From Parus major (taxonomy: Eukaryota; Chordata; Aves; Passeriformes; Paridae), in contig NC_031768.1 in the NCBI RefSeq assembly GCF_001522545.3, forward strand, positions 99,422,214-99,486,213: 64,000 bases of DNA, written 5' to 3'. The notes under the pieces were generated by a model. The model ran no database searches and was not told the DNA's origin. It was given only the letters and a program-made list of their open reading frames with translations. A program made the position numbers and the translations under genes. Below, piece by piece: positions 48,182-62,200 of this stretch; position 1 is the first letter of the stretch; the number at the start of each line of letters is the position of its first letter.

Positions 48182-51100
48182 ACAGCAAACAACTCTAAAA
48201 ACCTATAAAATAAAATGACATGTTCTTCCAAACCAGGCAGTTGAGTATAACCTTGGCCAAGAATAGATCTAAGAATTTTATGCTGCTCTGTGCCTTCAAC
48301 CTCAAGGTACACCCATGAAAGCATCTAAGCACTGCAGCATACAACTTCTAGTCAGCTGACTTTGAAGTACATGTTCTTAGAGCCTTGGTTAGACCCTTGA
48401 CCATTATTATGGGGCATGCAGGAAACACTCTTGATATTGCATACAACATTTTCAACATGCTGCCAGTGAAAGGTAGAATAAATAATAAAGGATTTTTTTT
48501 TTATTTAATTCCCCATTTTAAAAACTGGATTGCAGCTGGAACTTATCAATTTCAGTCAGGATTGTAAAGAGGATTTCCTGTATCCTAGGGAAACACCATC
48601 TGGAATCCGCTTTAGCAGGAATACATTTTTTTTCTTTTTTTTCTTTTTTAACACTGAGTTGAACAGAGCATTGCAATGTTTTAAATTCATGTACAAGAGA
48701 GTACCCAAACTTTCCACTTCTCATTAATGGGAAACATCTTCCTGTTAATAAGACCCTCAACTGTTTTTTGCAGCATTAAAGGAACTTCTCAGTTCTTTCT
48801 TCCCTAAGTTCAGCCTGGAAGCTGGCTGGATGCCAGAGGATGATTTAACCTTCTCACAATTTTGTTTGCAGCCTCTCAAGAAGGCACATAGTTTACTGTG
48901 TACAAAGTAAAAGTTCTACTTCAGAATCCTTTTCATAACCTATATTTCAGTAATCAAAACAAAACATGTTTGGAAAGCATTGCTTGATAACAAGAAGGGC
49001 AGAAGAAATCAACAGGGTTTTGACTAACTAAAAGGATGAAAAAAGAGTTAAAAACCATGCTAGGGTTCTGTGCATTGTCCTAGACATCTCCTCTGGAAGC
49101 TGATTGCTACTTCATGTACAGTTCTTCTGGGCCTGGCCAGAACTCCTGCTGGCATTTTTACCAGCAGTAATGGCAGATGAATGAGTGAATGAAATATAAA
49201 AATGTACTTTTTAACAAGTAAGTCTTTACATCTACTCCCATGGCATGGTACACCACTGTTTCTCTCAGTGGAGTCCTAAAGAGACTGAAGGGAACCAGGT
49301 ATATCTTTCTTTTTTCAATCCCCAGTGTTTCTGGGAGAGTCTATTCACCATTAGTGTCTTTGAGCTGTGCTAGAGAAACATGAGTGAGAATACTTACTTG
49401 CCAATCTAACTCTACAAACTAACTCTACTAGCTCATATGTGCAGATGAGAAAGATTTTCTGATCCATTGAGACAATGATTACAAACAACTTGCCTGTGTA
49501 CATGACTACCAGAGGTTTCATTTTGGTGTCATGAAAGTGGTTGTTATGCTGTGTCCTGGTCCAAGCTGCCACTGTTGAGCACTCTGAAGTTTAGGTCTTG
49601 CATGATGTCAAATGTTCCTTGAGCTCAGTATTTATTGCTCTTTGTCAAACAATAAGAGTTTTGTTAAAAAGAATATAGATAAATCAGAAAGTCTGAGAGC
49701 TGCCAGATACCTCAGGAAGAATGACTATTGTGGATATGGCAGTCCATACCTTTGAGAGACAGCCCATAGACTGGGATTCTCAGCCTTGATAGTGACACCC
49801 TTAGCTTAGCTAACTCTGAAGTTCTGCTGGAGCCCAAAGAGGCACCACTATTCCAAAGCAGCCAAGTGCAGCTCTGCTTCTGCTTGTCTCTTTTGCTTTT
49901 ACCAGCTCCTTTAGTTTTCTCTCTCTCATTGGTTTTAAGACAAATTACCTGAACTGTTTTAAATATAAATAATTCTAACCTAAGCAGGGGCATATGCCAT
50001 CAAACAAAAAGAAAAATCACCACCCCTGGGACCTCACTTAATGGGTTTTTTTTTACCTTTTTTTTCAGCCATTATTATCAGCTCATGAGGGAAGAGTTAG
50101 TAGGCAAAGAAACCAACAGATTGCTGAAGTTTCTGGTGCCCAAAAGCCTTTCCACCTGATCAGCTGGTTCATTTCAGCTGAAAATGCATTTTTGCTGTTC
50201 TTCTTGAAATCTTAAAAATTTGTAGATAGGTTTGTGTTTTGTATTCCTCACACTTCTTCAGTTCAAGGAATCCAGACATGAAAAGAGGAGACTTTGTTTC
50301 CAGATTATCTAGTCTAGGGATCTCTCTAATCTCTAGGAGATAAAAGCAAGGGACTGTTCATTGTCATCCCTCTCCTACCCACGACTGTCTCATTTCCTTG
50401 ATACAAATCAAGATATTGTCTATTAAAGAATTATATTTACATTTTCCCAGATTCAGTCTTGACAATGTAACCTTTGATTTTGAGTGAGAGAACTGGCCAG
50501 AACAGTGGGACAGTCTCCACAAGTCTTTAACTGATCTTCAGTAACAACCATGGTGACAAAAATACCATATCCTACTCAAAGATGCTAGAGAATTAATGCA
50601 CAAAATGTCTAAGTTTGGTATATATTATCTCATGCTGTTTGAGTCCAGGATGGAGGATAACTCCTTCTCCCCAATGCATTCCCAAGAGTCTTTTCATAAG
50701 CTGTAGAGTTCTAATTAATTAGATAATCATTAAAAGATTAGTCTTCCACTTTGAATCCAACTCCCTGAAACAAAATCTATACTGATCAGAAGAAATAAAT
50801 GTAGTAAAACCAGCTGGCTAATTTGAAAGTCTACATGAAGTATTCAGAAGTAAGAAATGTGAATCTTCCCTCCTTTCCCTGCAGACATTTCACTGACTTT
50901 CCATGGAGAAATTCTTATCTGTCAGGAAGACAATTATCAGATTGTACATTGGGAAAGAAGTAAATTTTTCTCCTTTTTCAATACTCTGGGCAAGTCCCTG
51001 TATTTCTTTCCTATCTTTACCAGTTAGGGATTTTACACTGCAAGTTTATATCTAGACTAAAGGAATATTAGTCTTTAATTCCAATAGTGTGCACTTAAGA

Positions 51101-51834
51101 AATGAGTGACTACTTGAACTGGGGACAGTGATGGATTTAAACTATTTTGTTATTGACTTATCCAATAGTGCAGCAAGTCTCCAGTTCTGGTTCAAAAATG
51201 ATAAATTCAAAAGCAATTCTTTTGAACCTAAATCTATGTTCTATACATGTCGTATTATAATAATTCTGTATGTAATGTTTTCAGAAATAATCTGCTACAA
51301 AAAAGATCCAAAGAACTTTACAGAATTCCTGAGACAACTGACACATCTTACAAATGTATTTCAATTACTTATCTCTTAAAGACCTAATTCCCACATCTCC
51401 TAGTTTAACAGAGTGAAACAATGGCTTTTGAGGATGCACCACAAAGAAAATATTCAAATAATCACCAATTGCTTGTCAATCCATCTTTTGCATGCCAAAT
51501 TATTTATCACTAACTTCACCGTCTTCAGCCCCACATAACCTTTAAATTTTTAAGTAGGACTTTTAGTGGGATTGGTTCCATAACCCTTAATATATGCAAC
51601 TCTTCACTGTAATAAGGTTCTCTACTAGTCAAAACCTACTTACAAGAGTTGCAGATCAATGTCAAGCTTTATGCAGCTGTTTAATAGAATTTTAGAGGCT
51701 TTAAAGTCAAGTAAAATATGAAGCCACCTTTATCAGACATAGAAGTAACTCTATTTAATTTCACCCCCTCACAGGGTTCTAGATCCAGATGATGACTGTA
51801 TCATTGTAGAAATATAGCACAAAAGGTAAAGTTG

Positions 51835-51915
51835 GGGGCTCTGTTGGTGTTTGGTTTGTTGCTTGGTGGGTTGGGTTTTTTGGTGGTGGCGGTGGTAGCA
51901 GTTGTAGTGGTTTGT
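51835..51915 (+). repeat. G/T-rich low-complexity tract with GGT triplets
   Basis: Successive TTGG, GGTTT and GGTGGTGGCGGTGG motifs on one strand. The antisense ORF reads this as a Pro/Thr-rich artefact. Confidence 0.8.
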
Positions 51916-52050
51916 ATTTCATTTTAGTTTTTTTGCATAGAACTTCTTTTACAAAGGAATTAAGAATTTCAAAGACCATATTGCAGACATTTTGAAGATT
52001 TCCTTTCTTTTAAATACCTTAGGTCAATTTTCACATCGTCAGCTAAGTAT

Positions 52051-55000
52051 TTTGTGATAAATGAAGTACATAAGATCCAATGGACTCCGTATTTACATTC
52101 AGTGAGTCACTAGCTTCTTGATTTTATAGTATTTCTCATTTTTTCCAAAGACAGCCTGCCAGTTTGGGAAAGGTGAGCAGGAGTTGTTTTTTTAAGGATG
52201 AAATTTTATTTCCTGTGAAATAAGAAAAAACAGTCGTCAGAGTCACCCATTCCTCTTGTGTTCATGCAAGTAGCACATACATACTGCAATAGAGAAATCA
52301 CACAGATCTCCTAGTTCAAAATGACACTATTAAAAAAAATTACATTCATAAAAAGGATGACAAAGGACTCTGAATCTCTACATTTAGGGTTTCTAAAATC
52401 AAAGTAAGTAGAATTTCTCTCCAGAGCAATTGTAGCAAGGAAAAAAAAAAACAGTCTTAACCAAAACCTTCTTTCATAGAAAGACAATTTTTTCTCAAAA
52501 TTAGAGAGAAACTTTCATTCCAAATTGCTTTCTTCTAATGCTTTCATATTGTAATTTACTTAGTCTTATTTTTACAAGGTTTTATAAACAAACTCAATAC
52601 CAAGACTAGCAGCATTAGTAATAGTCTTTTTTGGCTAAAAATCACCATTCTCAGCATTTTTGCTCCTTTAATTTAAGGATAACAGACAATTTTTGACCAG
52701 AGTGATATTTACACAACAGAAGTAAAATCATTAGATTTTACAAATCTAAGTAAGGCAAATTGAGTAAGGCTGCTTGATCCAAACTGTGCTGTGGTCAAAA
52801 GAAATACTGTCATTCTTGCAGAAACAGAATTCAGTCTAGAATATCTGTTAAAACGTAATGGGAATTCACTATCAGCAAAGGGTTAAATTTTGATTTTACA
52901 GTGGGGTGGGAACACAAATTTTTTGCTAGATTTAGAATTATATTTGCATTTTTTATAGCTATTGAAATAAAAGTGATTTTTTTTTTTTTTGCTTTGATGG
53001 AGTTCCTTTAAATTTGTATCATCTTTTTCCTGATTATACTTCCTGTGCAACATTTACATTCTTTATACCCACTATTTAAAGTAAATGGATTAACCATAGG
53101 ATAAGTTACTAATTGTTATGAATCAGAATGGAAAAATAGAGTTCTTTGAAGACATTAAGCATTATCATTTTAATGACTTCATTTTAGCCTTATCATCATT
53201 TAAAATCTATAAATGAAAAAATACAAAGTGTAAAATATAAACAGGCTGACAGGTGCCTGACAATAAGAGATACTGAACATTATATTACTTTTTACCATAT
53301 TTCTAAATTACACTATCAATCAAAGATTATTCTATGCAAGACTGATATCAAATCCAGATACAACAATAGATTTGACAGGTACATTCTTCATACTCTGCTA
53401 CATCTTTATCAGGTACAGTCTGTTCTTTGAAGTCATTATTTGCAGATTCTGTTATATATCCACACATTTGGCCCATGAACAACCACAAAGGATTAACTTT
53501 GGCATTCAGTCCAGACTTTAATTGTGCAAGCTGAATTCCAATTATTTTATTTCTTTGTTTATTTAGAAATGCAACAAAAAAATACCTTAAATTAATGGAT
53601 TTTTTTTTAATATATATATTATTTCTTTTTTTTCTACAGCATATTTTTTGGACACCAGATAGGGCTATTTCTTATAGATTAGTATTACAGGCCAGTAGTT
53701 AATAGCAGTAAAGTATTCACAATGTACACATGGTACTGTCAGGTACCCTGACAGAAAATCTCTCTGCAGCATGCTGTGGCCCAGGAATTCTCCTACAGAA
53801 AGTTATAAAAAAAATTGAGATGGTTGATAAAGGACCAAGAGGAATTCACCTTTTCCTACAGGTCACTCCTCCATGTGTTCAGTAAGGAAAGAAACAGATC
53901 AACCAACAGAGGAATGAGCTGGAAAGAAGCTGGTAGTTCAATTGGTCCTAGGAGTACTCAAGTAAATTGATCAACATGAGATAAAGAGCAGATGTTAACC
54001 TTCTTTAGTGGTATTGTTTATGTAAAACAACTACACAGATAAAATTGTGGAACATTCAAATAGGACTTAATTGACAAAATCAATAGCCACAAACAGTACC
54101 CAAGGATAGCACTGCATTGGGATACATTTTAGCAAGGCTGGTTTTAACTGATTTGCTGACTCTTAGAGATGGTGGATGAACTGTAATAACGGAGGAGAAA
54201 AAAGATCTGAAACACACATGCTTGAGACTGGCTTCTTCTGTACATGGTTAAACATTAAAGTTTGATGCATTAAAATTAGGAGAGTGTTCGGTCATCAGAA
54301 TAATCTTAAAGTAAACATGTAATACCAGTGTTAATGTTGTAGCCAATGAGACACAAAAACTTTTCCTCAAATGGAAGTTATTTGGAGAATGGTCTGCCAT
54401 CAGCAGGGAATGATTGCAGGGATTTTATGCAATGAATGGCCAAGGGACAGGACAGGAGTGCTGCATTGTGCCAGAGCCTTGCTCAGGTGTCAGGAAGAAC
54501 AAAGAAACAAGGTGGTGAAGGCACAGAGTGGATTTCTGAATGCCTGTAACATCTTAATCAGGTTTACTTAGGAAGTTAGGCTCTACAGTGCTTATCTGAG
54601 CTGAACAGGGCTGCTGAAACTTCTCTCCTGAGCCTTTAGTTAAACTGTAAGGATTTGAATAGCACAAGCATGTTCCCTGAGTGCAGAATATGAATGAAGG
54701 CAAAATCCCATTGGGGAAAAGGTACTGAATTTTTCTTTTGTATTTAAACATTTTACTTTTGTGGAAAACACTCTGGGCTAAGATGCTGACATAATACTTG
54801 CTGTAGGTCAAAAAGTGTCTCCACATAGTCTTACTTTTAGCAATGGACTCTAATTCTCTTTTCAACCAGTCCCTTCCTAAATTCCATTCATATAAAATGT
54901 TTCAGGAGGAAAAGAAAAGCTGTTAGGGCTTCTGACACTGTTACTATGCCAGAAAGTTTCACAGCAGGAATTTGTATCAGAGAATCCCGTTAATCATCCC

Positions 55001-55394
55001 CACCAAAACCATGAAGTTTCCATTATGGTAGAAGTATATCCTAGCATGTGAACAGGAACAAGCTGAAGGAAGTTCAATAATATTTCTGTGTCTGTTGAAG
55101 GCAGAGCATGTGTATCTGTCATGTGTAATCTGAGTTCCTGAACCATGGAAAGGGAGCCATCCTCACTTGGGATGCCCTGAAGTGACACTCATGAGGCAGT
55201 GTGCTTAATTTCAAATATTCCATTTCACATCAGGGCCTATGATCCTCACTACAACAGTGCTGTAACATAACTGTATGACCTCTTTGGCATCCATAATGAG
55301 ACTGTCTGCATGGCTATATGTTGATCTTTCACCTGAAGCTAAAAGGCACTTATAGAAGAGCACTACTCTGGCTGATTTTTTTTAATTTTTATTT
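52051..55394. other. Unique AT-rich DNA, no feature seen
   Basis: There is no recognised gene or interspersed repeat. A poly-T run lies at 52978-52990 and AT-rich patches lie near 53595-53620. The antisense ORF at 54554-54865 has no known motif. Confidence 0.5.
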
Positions 55395-55434
55395 TATTAT
55401 TATTATTATTAGTAGTAGTAGTAGTAGTAGTAGT
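55395..55434 (+). repeat. (ATT)n(AGT)n compound trinucleotide repeat
   Basis: About five ATT units are followed directly by eight AGT units. This is a clean phase switch from one trinucleotide to another. Confidence 0.97.
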
Positions 55435-57290
55435 TTAGTTTGTTTTTTTTACATAAGTTTTTTTGCTTTATATACTGCAGATTGTTAGGCTTTTATTCAG
55501 TCTTTCTGTGTTCTCAGGTGTGCTACCCCTTCACTGAACATAAGGAGTGCTGGTTCACCTGAATTATCTATGTATTATATATATTAATATGTTTAGATAA
55601 ATAACAGAAGTAATTCTATGAACGAGAAATATAAAAACCAGCAGAAGCTATCTTAGGTCTTTCTCCTAAGCTTTAAATAGTTTAGGTACTGGGCTGAGAA
55701 GCCAAATGGTTTTATCTTTATTATCCACTTGCTTGGTCTAGTCCTCACGACTCCCAGATACCTTGACCACAGTGGACAAAGAGTTTCCACATTTCCTTCC
55801 CCTTTCCTCACAGTCATTGCATCCTGTCCAGACTTGGCAAAAGGGGTATTGGAATTTAATTTTGTTTCACTATTTTGCTAAAAAAAAAAAAATTGCAAAA
55901 AGGTAATTTTTCTTCTGTCTCTTTGGATGCATAATAGATTTTATCGTACATATTTATTTGCAAGCCTTTTAACTGAATGTACTTACCAGAAGTTATCCTG
56001 CTGCATCTTGTTCTACATTAAACTCCTGAAGCTACAGAACTTAATATCACATATGTATAACAGGTTTCATTTATGAGATTTCTATCTAATAAAATACAAT
56101 TATGTTTTGTCTCACAATACTGCGAAGTAAATGTTAAATTAAGCAAAAACAAGCAAACCCTGATTTATTGACATTTAAAACCAGTTACGAACATCTTGTT
56201 CAGTCAGCCCTGCAGGGCCCACAACATCTCTGAGGTAGGATCCCGAATTTCAAATAAAGCACAGTTTCTCCTGCGAAAATGAAGCAGAAACACCTGTGGT
56301 TTGAAACCAAGTGAGGTAAACTGAGCAAGTTTGTCTTGAGAACATGCACATCAAGGTAGGGTAATCTGTGACTGCACATAAGTGCAGTTTTGTAAGTGCA
56401 TTGTAACAGTGCTAAGAATTTTGTATCTACACCTAAACATGAATGTATAAAAAATATGTAGCCACAAAAAGGCAAATGATGATTTGTGTAACTGCAAAAC
56501 TGTAGTGCAGTAAAATATGTTCAGTATACAGTAAAATCTGCAAGGCAAGACCTAAGAGTTTGCAGCAGTCAGTAATGGTGTGTGATGAAACCAAAACCGT
56601 CCTGCAGGATGAACAGGACAGGTGCTGATGGAACCAGAATAAGCAAGAAAGATTTCTGGCAAAAAAAGAGCAAGATTTGGTCCCAAAAATAAGATGTGTT
56701 ATGTCAAAAGTAGATGATATAATCCCCTTGTTGTCTGGGGAGGGGATGAGGAGCACAAGAAGGAGGATGAGGGGAGATCACTGGCCAAGGCAACAAGGAC
56801 CATCAGCAGTGACTCCTCAGTGTCAGCTCCCTGGAGTTGGACACTGGAAGCCCACTCAGGGTGTAGGTGTTGAGGACTGACTGCTTTGAACATGTATTGT
56901 TGACAACTGAAAGTGATTAAGGGCCAGTCATCAGCTGTATGACATCAATGACTGACAATCAAGTGTTGATGTGCTCAAAGTGGCTGAACTCATTGATTTT
57001 TCAAACACTCCATAACAATCTCCAATATTCTAACTAGTAAAAAAGGTATATGAATATTATATATATACATATGTATAACCTTTGTAATGTATATGTACAA
57101 GGTATTTATATTACTGTGTATATATATCAACCAGCATAGAGCAGCTCAAGTTCAATACCCTGAAACATATACTACAACATTCTGTCTTTTCAGGGGATGT
57201 TGTCAGGTCTAATTTGCCAAAAACCAAGGGTTTCAAGTGAACTTTAGAAGTCAAACCTGAGGCACATAGAATCACAGACTATATAGGACC
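55435..57290. other. Unique DNA, no gene seen
   Basis: It is mostly AT-rich. About 56740-56880 is GC- and purine-richer, and the overlapping opposite-strand ORFs there (56677-56880 and 56699-56893) have no recognisable domain. TA-rich patches lie near 57045-57130. Confidence 0.45.
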
Positions 57291-57333
57291 TAATAATAAA
57301 AAAAAATAAAAAAAAATAAAAAAAAAAAAAAAA
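57291..57333 (+). repeat. A-rich (AAAAAAT)n tract
   Basis: A runs of 6-15 bases are broken by single T residues. Just upstream, AGAATCACAGACTATATAGG (57269-57288) resembles the first bases of an antisense CR1 tail, but it is too short to call. Confidence 0.9.
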
Positions 57334-57414
57334 TCAAGATTATGTTCACTAAAATAAGAATTATCCAGAACAATAGTTGTGCAAATCAGTGTTTGCTACC
57401 AGGACTCTTACCAG

Positions 57415-57513
57415 CAAAAAAAAAAATAATCAAAAAACAAACCAAAAAACAAACAAACAAAAAAACCCCCACAAAAACAAAAAATCAACAAAAAAACAAA
57501 CCAAACCAAAAAC
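57415..57513 (+). repeat. A-rich (CAAAA/CCAAA)n tract
   Basis: About 100 bases of A with spaced C. The plus ORF 57342-57527 is Lys/Asn/Gln/Thr-rich because of it. Confidence 0.93.
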
Positions 57514-58965
57514 TCACTAAGTTGTAGCAAGACTCTGAACATTTATCATGGTAAAAACAAGCACACCATAGGAAAGTGCTTTGGAGGTCAGTATGCTTCT
57601 ATACTACTTTCTATCCTGATTTTATAGTAGATATTATTTATTTTGGTAGTTTACCAGTCTTGGAGTAATTAAATTAAATAATGACCACAACAGAACAGGA
57701 TCTGCTTCAAATTAATCAATAATGTAATAGTTTCTATTTATTTCTCAACCCCCAGCACATGCAAGCATGTCTACTTTGTTTCCTAGAATTCCTGACTATA
57801 TTTTACTTACCAACACATGACAAAATCATTTAAAAACTCACTGCAGACAAAATTCAAGTCCAAGAAAATCTTGTACTCTGCTCTTTATAAATTGTTTTAT
57901 ATCTAGCCACCATTTGGATGCAGATATATTCAACTTGAAATACAATAATAGGACATATTCTGAAGCGCCCTGAATTTTTGAAATGGTTTGTTAGGTAGTA
58001 TTGTCTCTCAATTGCTTCACAAGTGGAGAAACTCACAAATTTTAAATCTAAATTTCCATGGCTTTGCAGAGTTCATAATGATTGATAATACCAAATTGTG
58101 CCATTGAGATGAAGAAGTTCCTATTAGATAGACTGAACTCAGTAGCATAGATTATTTTTATAGCTTCCTAGAAATTCATGGAATATTTGAAAATATGCCT
58201 GCTAAAGTAAATCAACCTGATTAAAAATACAGCAAGAGGGAGTCGAAGCCAGTTGAAGCTTTCTTTTCTTTCTCTTCTCATTTTCAGTGAGAAATGAGTG
58301 TATGCTGTGGATGTTGGACCTTTCTCTAGATACTCTCAGGTGAAATACCTGTATGCTTAAGTCTGATCTTGTTGAAGGAAGCTCAGAGGAGAGAAAACAA
58401 CTGAGGTAAGAGCTCTCAGAAAATATATTTTTAAAATGTAGCTTATTTGTTGAGCAATTTTACATACAACTCTATCAGTTTTATGTCTATAGACTTGTAT
58501 AAATATTGCAGTAATTCCTCTTTTCTATGATCAGCAGATATTAGCTTCAATTATACCTATAAAAGTGTCCCCAGAGATCAATACTTGCCTTTATTTTATA
58601 ATGCTTTTGCAAACATAATACGACAGAATTTTATGTTCTCTTATTTCTATCCCTTCATGGTAAAATAGGCATTCCATGTAATCTCAAAGCAGAAATGAGC
58701 AATACTGATAAAGCAATAGGTTTTGTAATAACTTTTGGTTCTTATATGCTGTAGGCAAGAGAGAATATGATTTTCCCTTCTGCCATTTACAGTTAGCCTA
58801 AGAGTTTACAAATTCTTTTATTGTCAGGGCTAGTACATGTTATATACTACATGCAGCTATGGACCAGACCTTAGGACTCGCCTTGTATTTATCTCTGCCC
58901 TTACTACAGGCAAACAAGGAAGAATAAAGCTAGAGCACACAACAACACACAGAAATTATGGCAAA
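57514..58965. other. Unique AT-rich DNA, no feature seen
   Basis: No gene or interspersed repeat was recognised. Confidence 0.55.
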
Positions 58966-59013
58966 GATGTTCCTTAAGGTCCCTTCCAACCTAAATCATT
59001 CTATGATTCTAAT
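58966..59013 (+). mobile_element. CR1 LINE extreme 3' end (sense)
   Basis: TTCCTTAAGGTCCCTTCCAA followed by CCTAAATCATTCTATGATTC is the last 45 or so bases of avian CR1, including the terminal octamer-type tail. It is separated by about 30 bases from another CR1 tail copy at 59045. Confidence 0.85.
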
Positions 59014-59044
59014 GCAGGGTAAATTTAAAATTTAAATATTAGGG

Positions 59045-59260
59045 TGAAATTACCTTCTGTGACTGTGGTCAGGCACTGAAACAGGTTTCCCAGAGAAACT
59101 ATGGATGCCCCATACCTGGAAGTGCTCAAGGTAAGGCTGGATGGAACTTTGAGCAACCTGGCCTAGTGAAAAATATCCCTGCCCAACTCAGGGCATTGGA
59201 ATTAAAGATTCTTTAAGGTCTCCTTCAATCCAAACCATTCTTTGAATCTATAAAATACAG
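59045..59260 (+). mobile_element. CR1 LINE 3' UTR (sense)
   Basis: TGACTGTGGTCAGGCACTGA, ACAGGTTTCCCAGAGAAACT, CCATACCTGGAAGTGCTCAA, TTTGAGCAACCTGGCCTAGT and CTTTAAGGTCTCCTTCAATC are in canonical CR1 order. The fragment ends at a degraded TTCTTTGAATCTAT tail. Confidence 0.93.
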
Positions 59261-62200
59261 AGGGAGTCATGAAAATACCTTAATTCTAGTCTTTACTCCA
59301 CAGTCACAGAACAGCAAGGAAAAAATAACATTAAAAGTCAAACCCAACCAACCAACAACAACCATAATAACAGCAACAACAAAATAACCTGCAAAAGCTA
59401 AATCTCACAAAACTAAACAAGAATAACACATGATATTGAATGATGACCTTGATCCATAGGGCTGAATAAACTCTCTGGGAAAAGAAGAGGGTCTTTTAAA
59501 TGCTCCAAAACAGATAATAAATCTCTAACAATTTAAATTTCTAATTTTTAAAATAAGAATATATAGAATATAATACATGCTATTGGTCTTTAGAATAAGC
59601 ATTCACTACATTCATTTCATTATTATATATTACTTCTAGTAGCTATTGAAATTTATTTTTTTTAAAGAATGACAAACATGTTTACAATCTAAGTCATATA
59701 AGAATTCAATAGCAGATAAATGTCTAAATACATTAAAGGTTAGTGTTGACTGACTTTCAGATAACAGATCCTCAAACACATCAAATTAAAGAGGAATTAA
59801 GACACCACACATATATAAAACTTTAGCAATAATGACAATTAAAAGCAGCCTGTAAAATATACGTGTATTTAACTGCATAAATAAATTCTATGAAAAAATT
59901 GTAGAAGTGAAAGGATGTATATTTGAACAAAATGCAAGAAGATGGAAAGTTTGAAATAGAAGGAGAATAAGAGACAGGTGCTGAAATTTGCTAAAAAATT
60001 ATGGATTGTAACACAAAGGAGAGTGTAATTTCAAAAGCAACGTGAAGCATGAATGAATCTGGAATCTGGCCTGTACCTTAAATTAAAACTTGCATAGAAA
60101 ACTCTTTTAAAATCTCTGTTATACTTTCTTTAGCATTCAATTATAGTTTAGATACAGCTGCAGTTTTACCTGTTTCAAAACATAATTTCATAAAGTTTAC
60201 TTTATGTAGGTTGTTAAATTTACCTCAGAATCAACTGCTTTCAACTTCCTCACTTCTATTCACCACTGCTGTCCTCAATGCAGTCATTTAATTTCATTTT
60301 CTGTCACCTTTAAATATAATTAGCTATCTCTCTTTCATGTCTTGTCTTTTTTTAACCCTGAGTCTCATTTTGAAATATGGTCTTGCAAATATATGTAACT
60401 AAACAGTTGCATTTCCTTATCTTACATTTTCCATGTCTCAATCTCTTTTTCTTAGCTGTCAGTACCATTTCACACAGACATCTACACAGCATCAGAGAAA
60501 GAAGCTTCTTATAGAAGCAAAACTGTAATTTAAACTTGATCTACAAGATATTTTGGAGCAGATGGGTTTTATTGTTTGTCTCCTTGGCCTGAATCTGAAT
60601 GAATCACTGAGTCGTGCAATGACTGGGATGTTTGCAGCAATTGCTTGTTGATTTTCTTTTGACCATTTGAGGCTGAAAGCACTTTTGACTTCTTTATTAT
60701 TCATTGGAGGAAGGTCACTGATTTGATTTGTGATAGTGCTCAATTCTACTGTTAATGTTTTGTCAAACATAGTGCAAATGTTTGCTTTATTATGTCTACA
60801 AGACTTCTTATAATTGACATTTAAATTGTAATCAGTGCATTTATCTCAAATTGAAGGTTGTCAAAATGAAATGGTTTTATCCAGGGAAATAAAGAAGTAT
60901 TTGTAAACTGTGATATTCTTAATACTCATTTTAGCAATTTTAGAAGGCAGGAGGACAAAGTACACTTCAGTCAAGTAATAACAGTGCAATATTTTGCCTG
61001 AGAATATTAATATACAATGTTCAGTATTCATTTTGGATGATGCGTAAAAAGTCTATACTGATTACTTTTTGACAAAATACATAATCTGAAAACCATAAAT
61101 CAGATTTTTTCTTTTCTGCTGTGGGAAATAGAAGCCTGAGAGTCCAGATCCCACTTGGCCACATAGTTCAGCTTCAACTCTGCACACAGAAACACAAGTT
61201 GGTTTTTGATAGGCCCATGGCACACATACAGAGTGCCTTTATCTACCCCTGTCCTTTCGAAAACAAATCCTACCATAACATTTTCCTTCAAAGTCACTTC
61301 TACTTAGTGTTACAATAAAATGTCAATGAACACTCTACTGCTGCCTAACATGACTCCTGGGTTTGTTCATGTTCAGTTTGGCGACAAGTTACAACGCAAA
61401 AGTTAACAATCTGTGTGGTTCCTGCATGGTACACACCCAACTTCACCCTAGATTCCTTGGAACTTTACAGCTCAAGCAAACAGAGCAAAAGGAGTCTGTC
61501 GCCTTTCTCCTACTGCTTATTATTTTGCCTTATCTTTAACCATCTTCTGACTCCAACATGTCACTAGTGTGAGGTCCCACCTCTAAAAGAAAGGGAGCAT
61601 CCAAGATTCATAAATGTTTGTAGTCAAAAGGACCAACAAAAGTCAAAGGGCCCACTAAATATTATGAAGTAAATTATTAGTAAATTACAAACTCAGCATG
61701 GAAATTGGTGTCAGTCCCTGACTGCCTACATAAGCACAGAGCTGATATAAGCACAGTGAGATTTGGATAAAGCAATAGGGTGAAAGGGAAAAAAAGAGAC
61801 AGATTAATTAAAGAAGGGAGGGAGGGAGGGAGGGAGGGACATGGGGTCCATGTCCACTTCTTAACCTCACTTCTGCCCTTGCACTGTGCTGTGCTTATCT
61901 CCAGGAGCCAGAACAAGGATATTTGTCCCAGAAAAGCGTTGCCCTACCTTTCTATGGTCCCTGCTCCATCCACATTCTGTTCTTTCTCACAGTGTATTAT
62001 TACCAGCAATCCTTGGCTGTTACTAACAACAGTCCTTGGTTGGCTCCAAAACAATCTGACCATCAGGGTTTGAGACATACACATTACCATCTTTTAGGCT
62101 TCTGCATTCACTGCTAAAAGTGTGAAGGCTCATTTTCAGTGTGACCCTTGTAGCAGTTGCCAATGACAGAAGTACAGTTGGAGTCTGCACTCCATAGATT

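Larger units (their letters stand above)
47166..52050. other. Unique AT-rich DNA with simple repeats, no gene seen
   Basis: There is no recognised exon or interspersed repeat. The plus ORF at 47215-47592 (125 codons) and the antisense ORF at 49712-49993 have no conserved motif that I recognise. Simple repeats within are listed separately. Confidence 0.5.

Noticed and set aside
57266..57300. Possible antisense CR1 tail (AGAATCACAGACT) before an A-rich tract
   Set aside because: It is too short to distinguish from chance.
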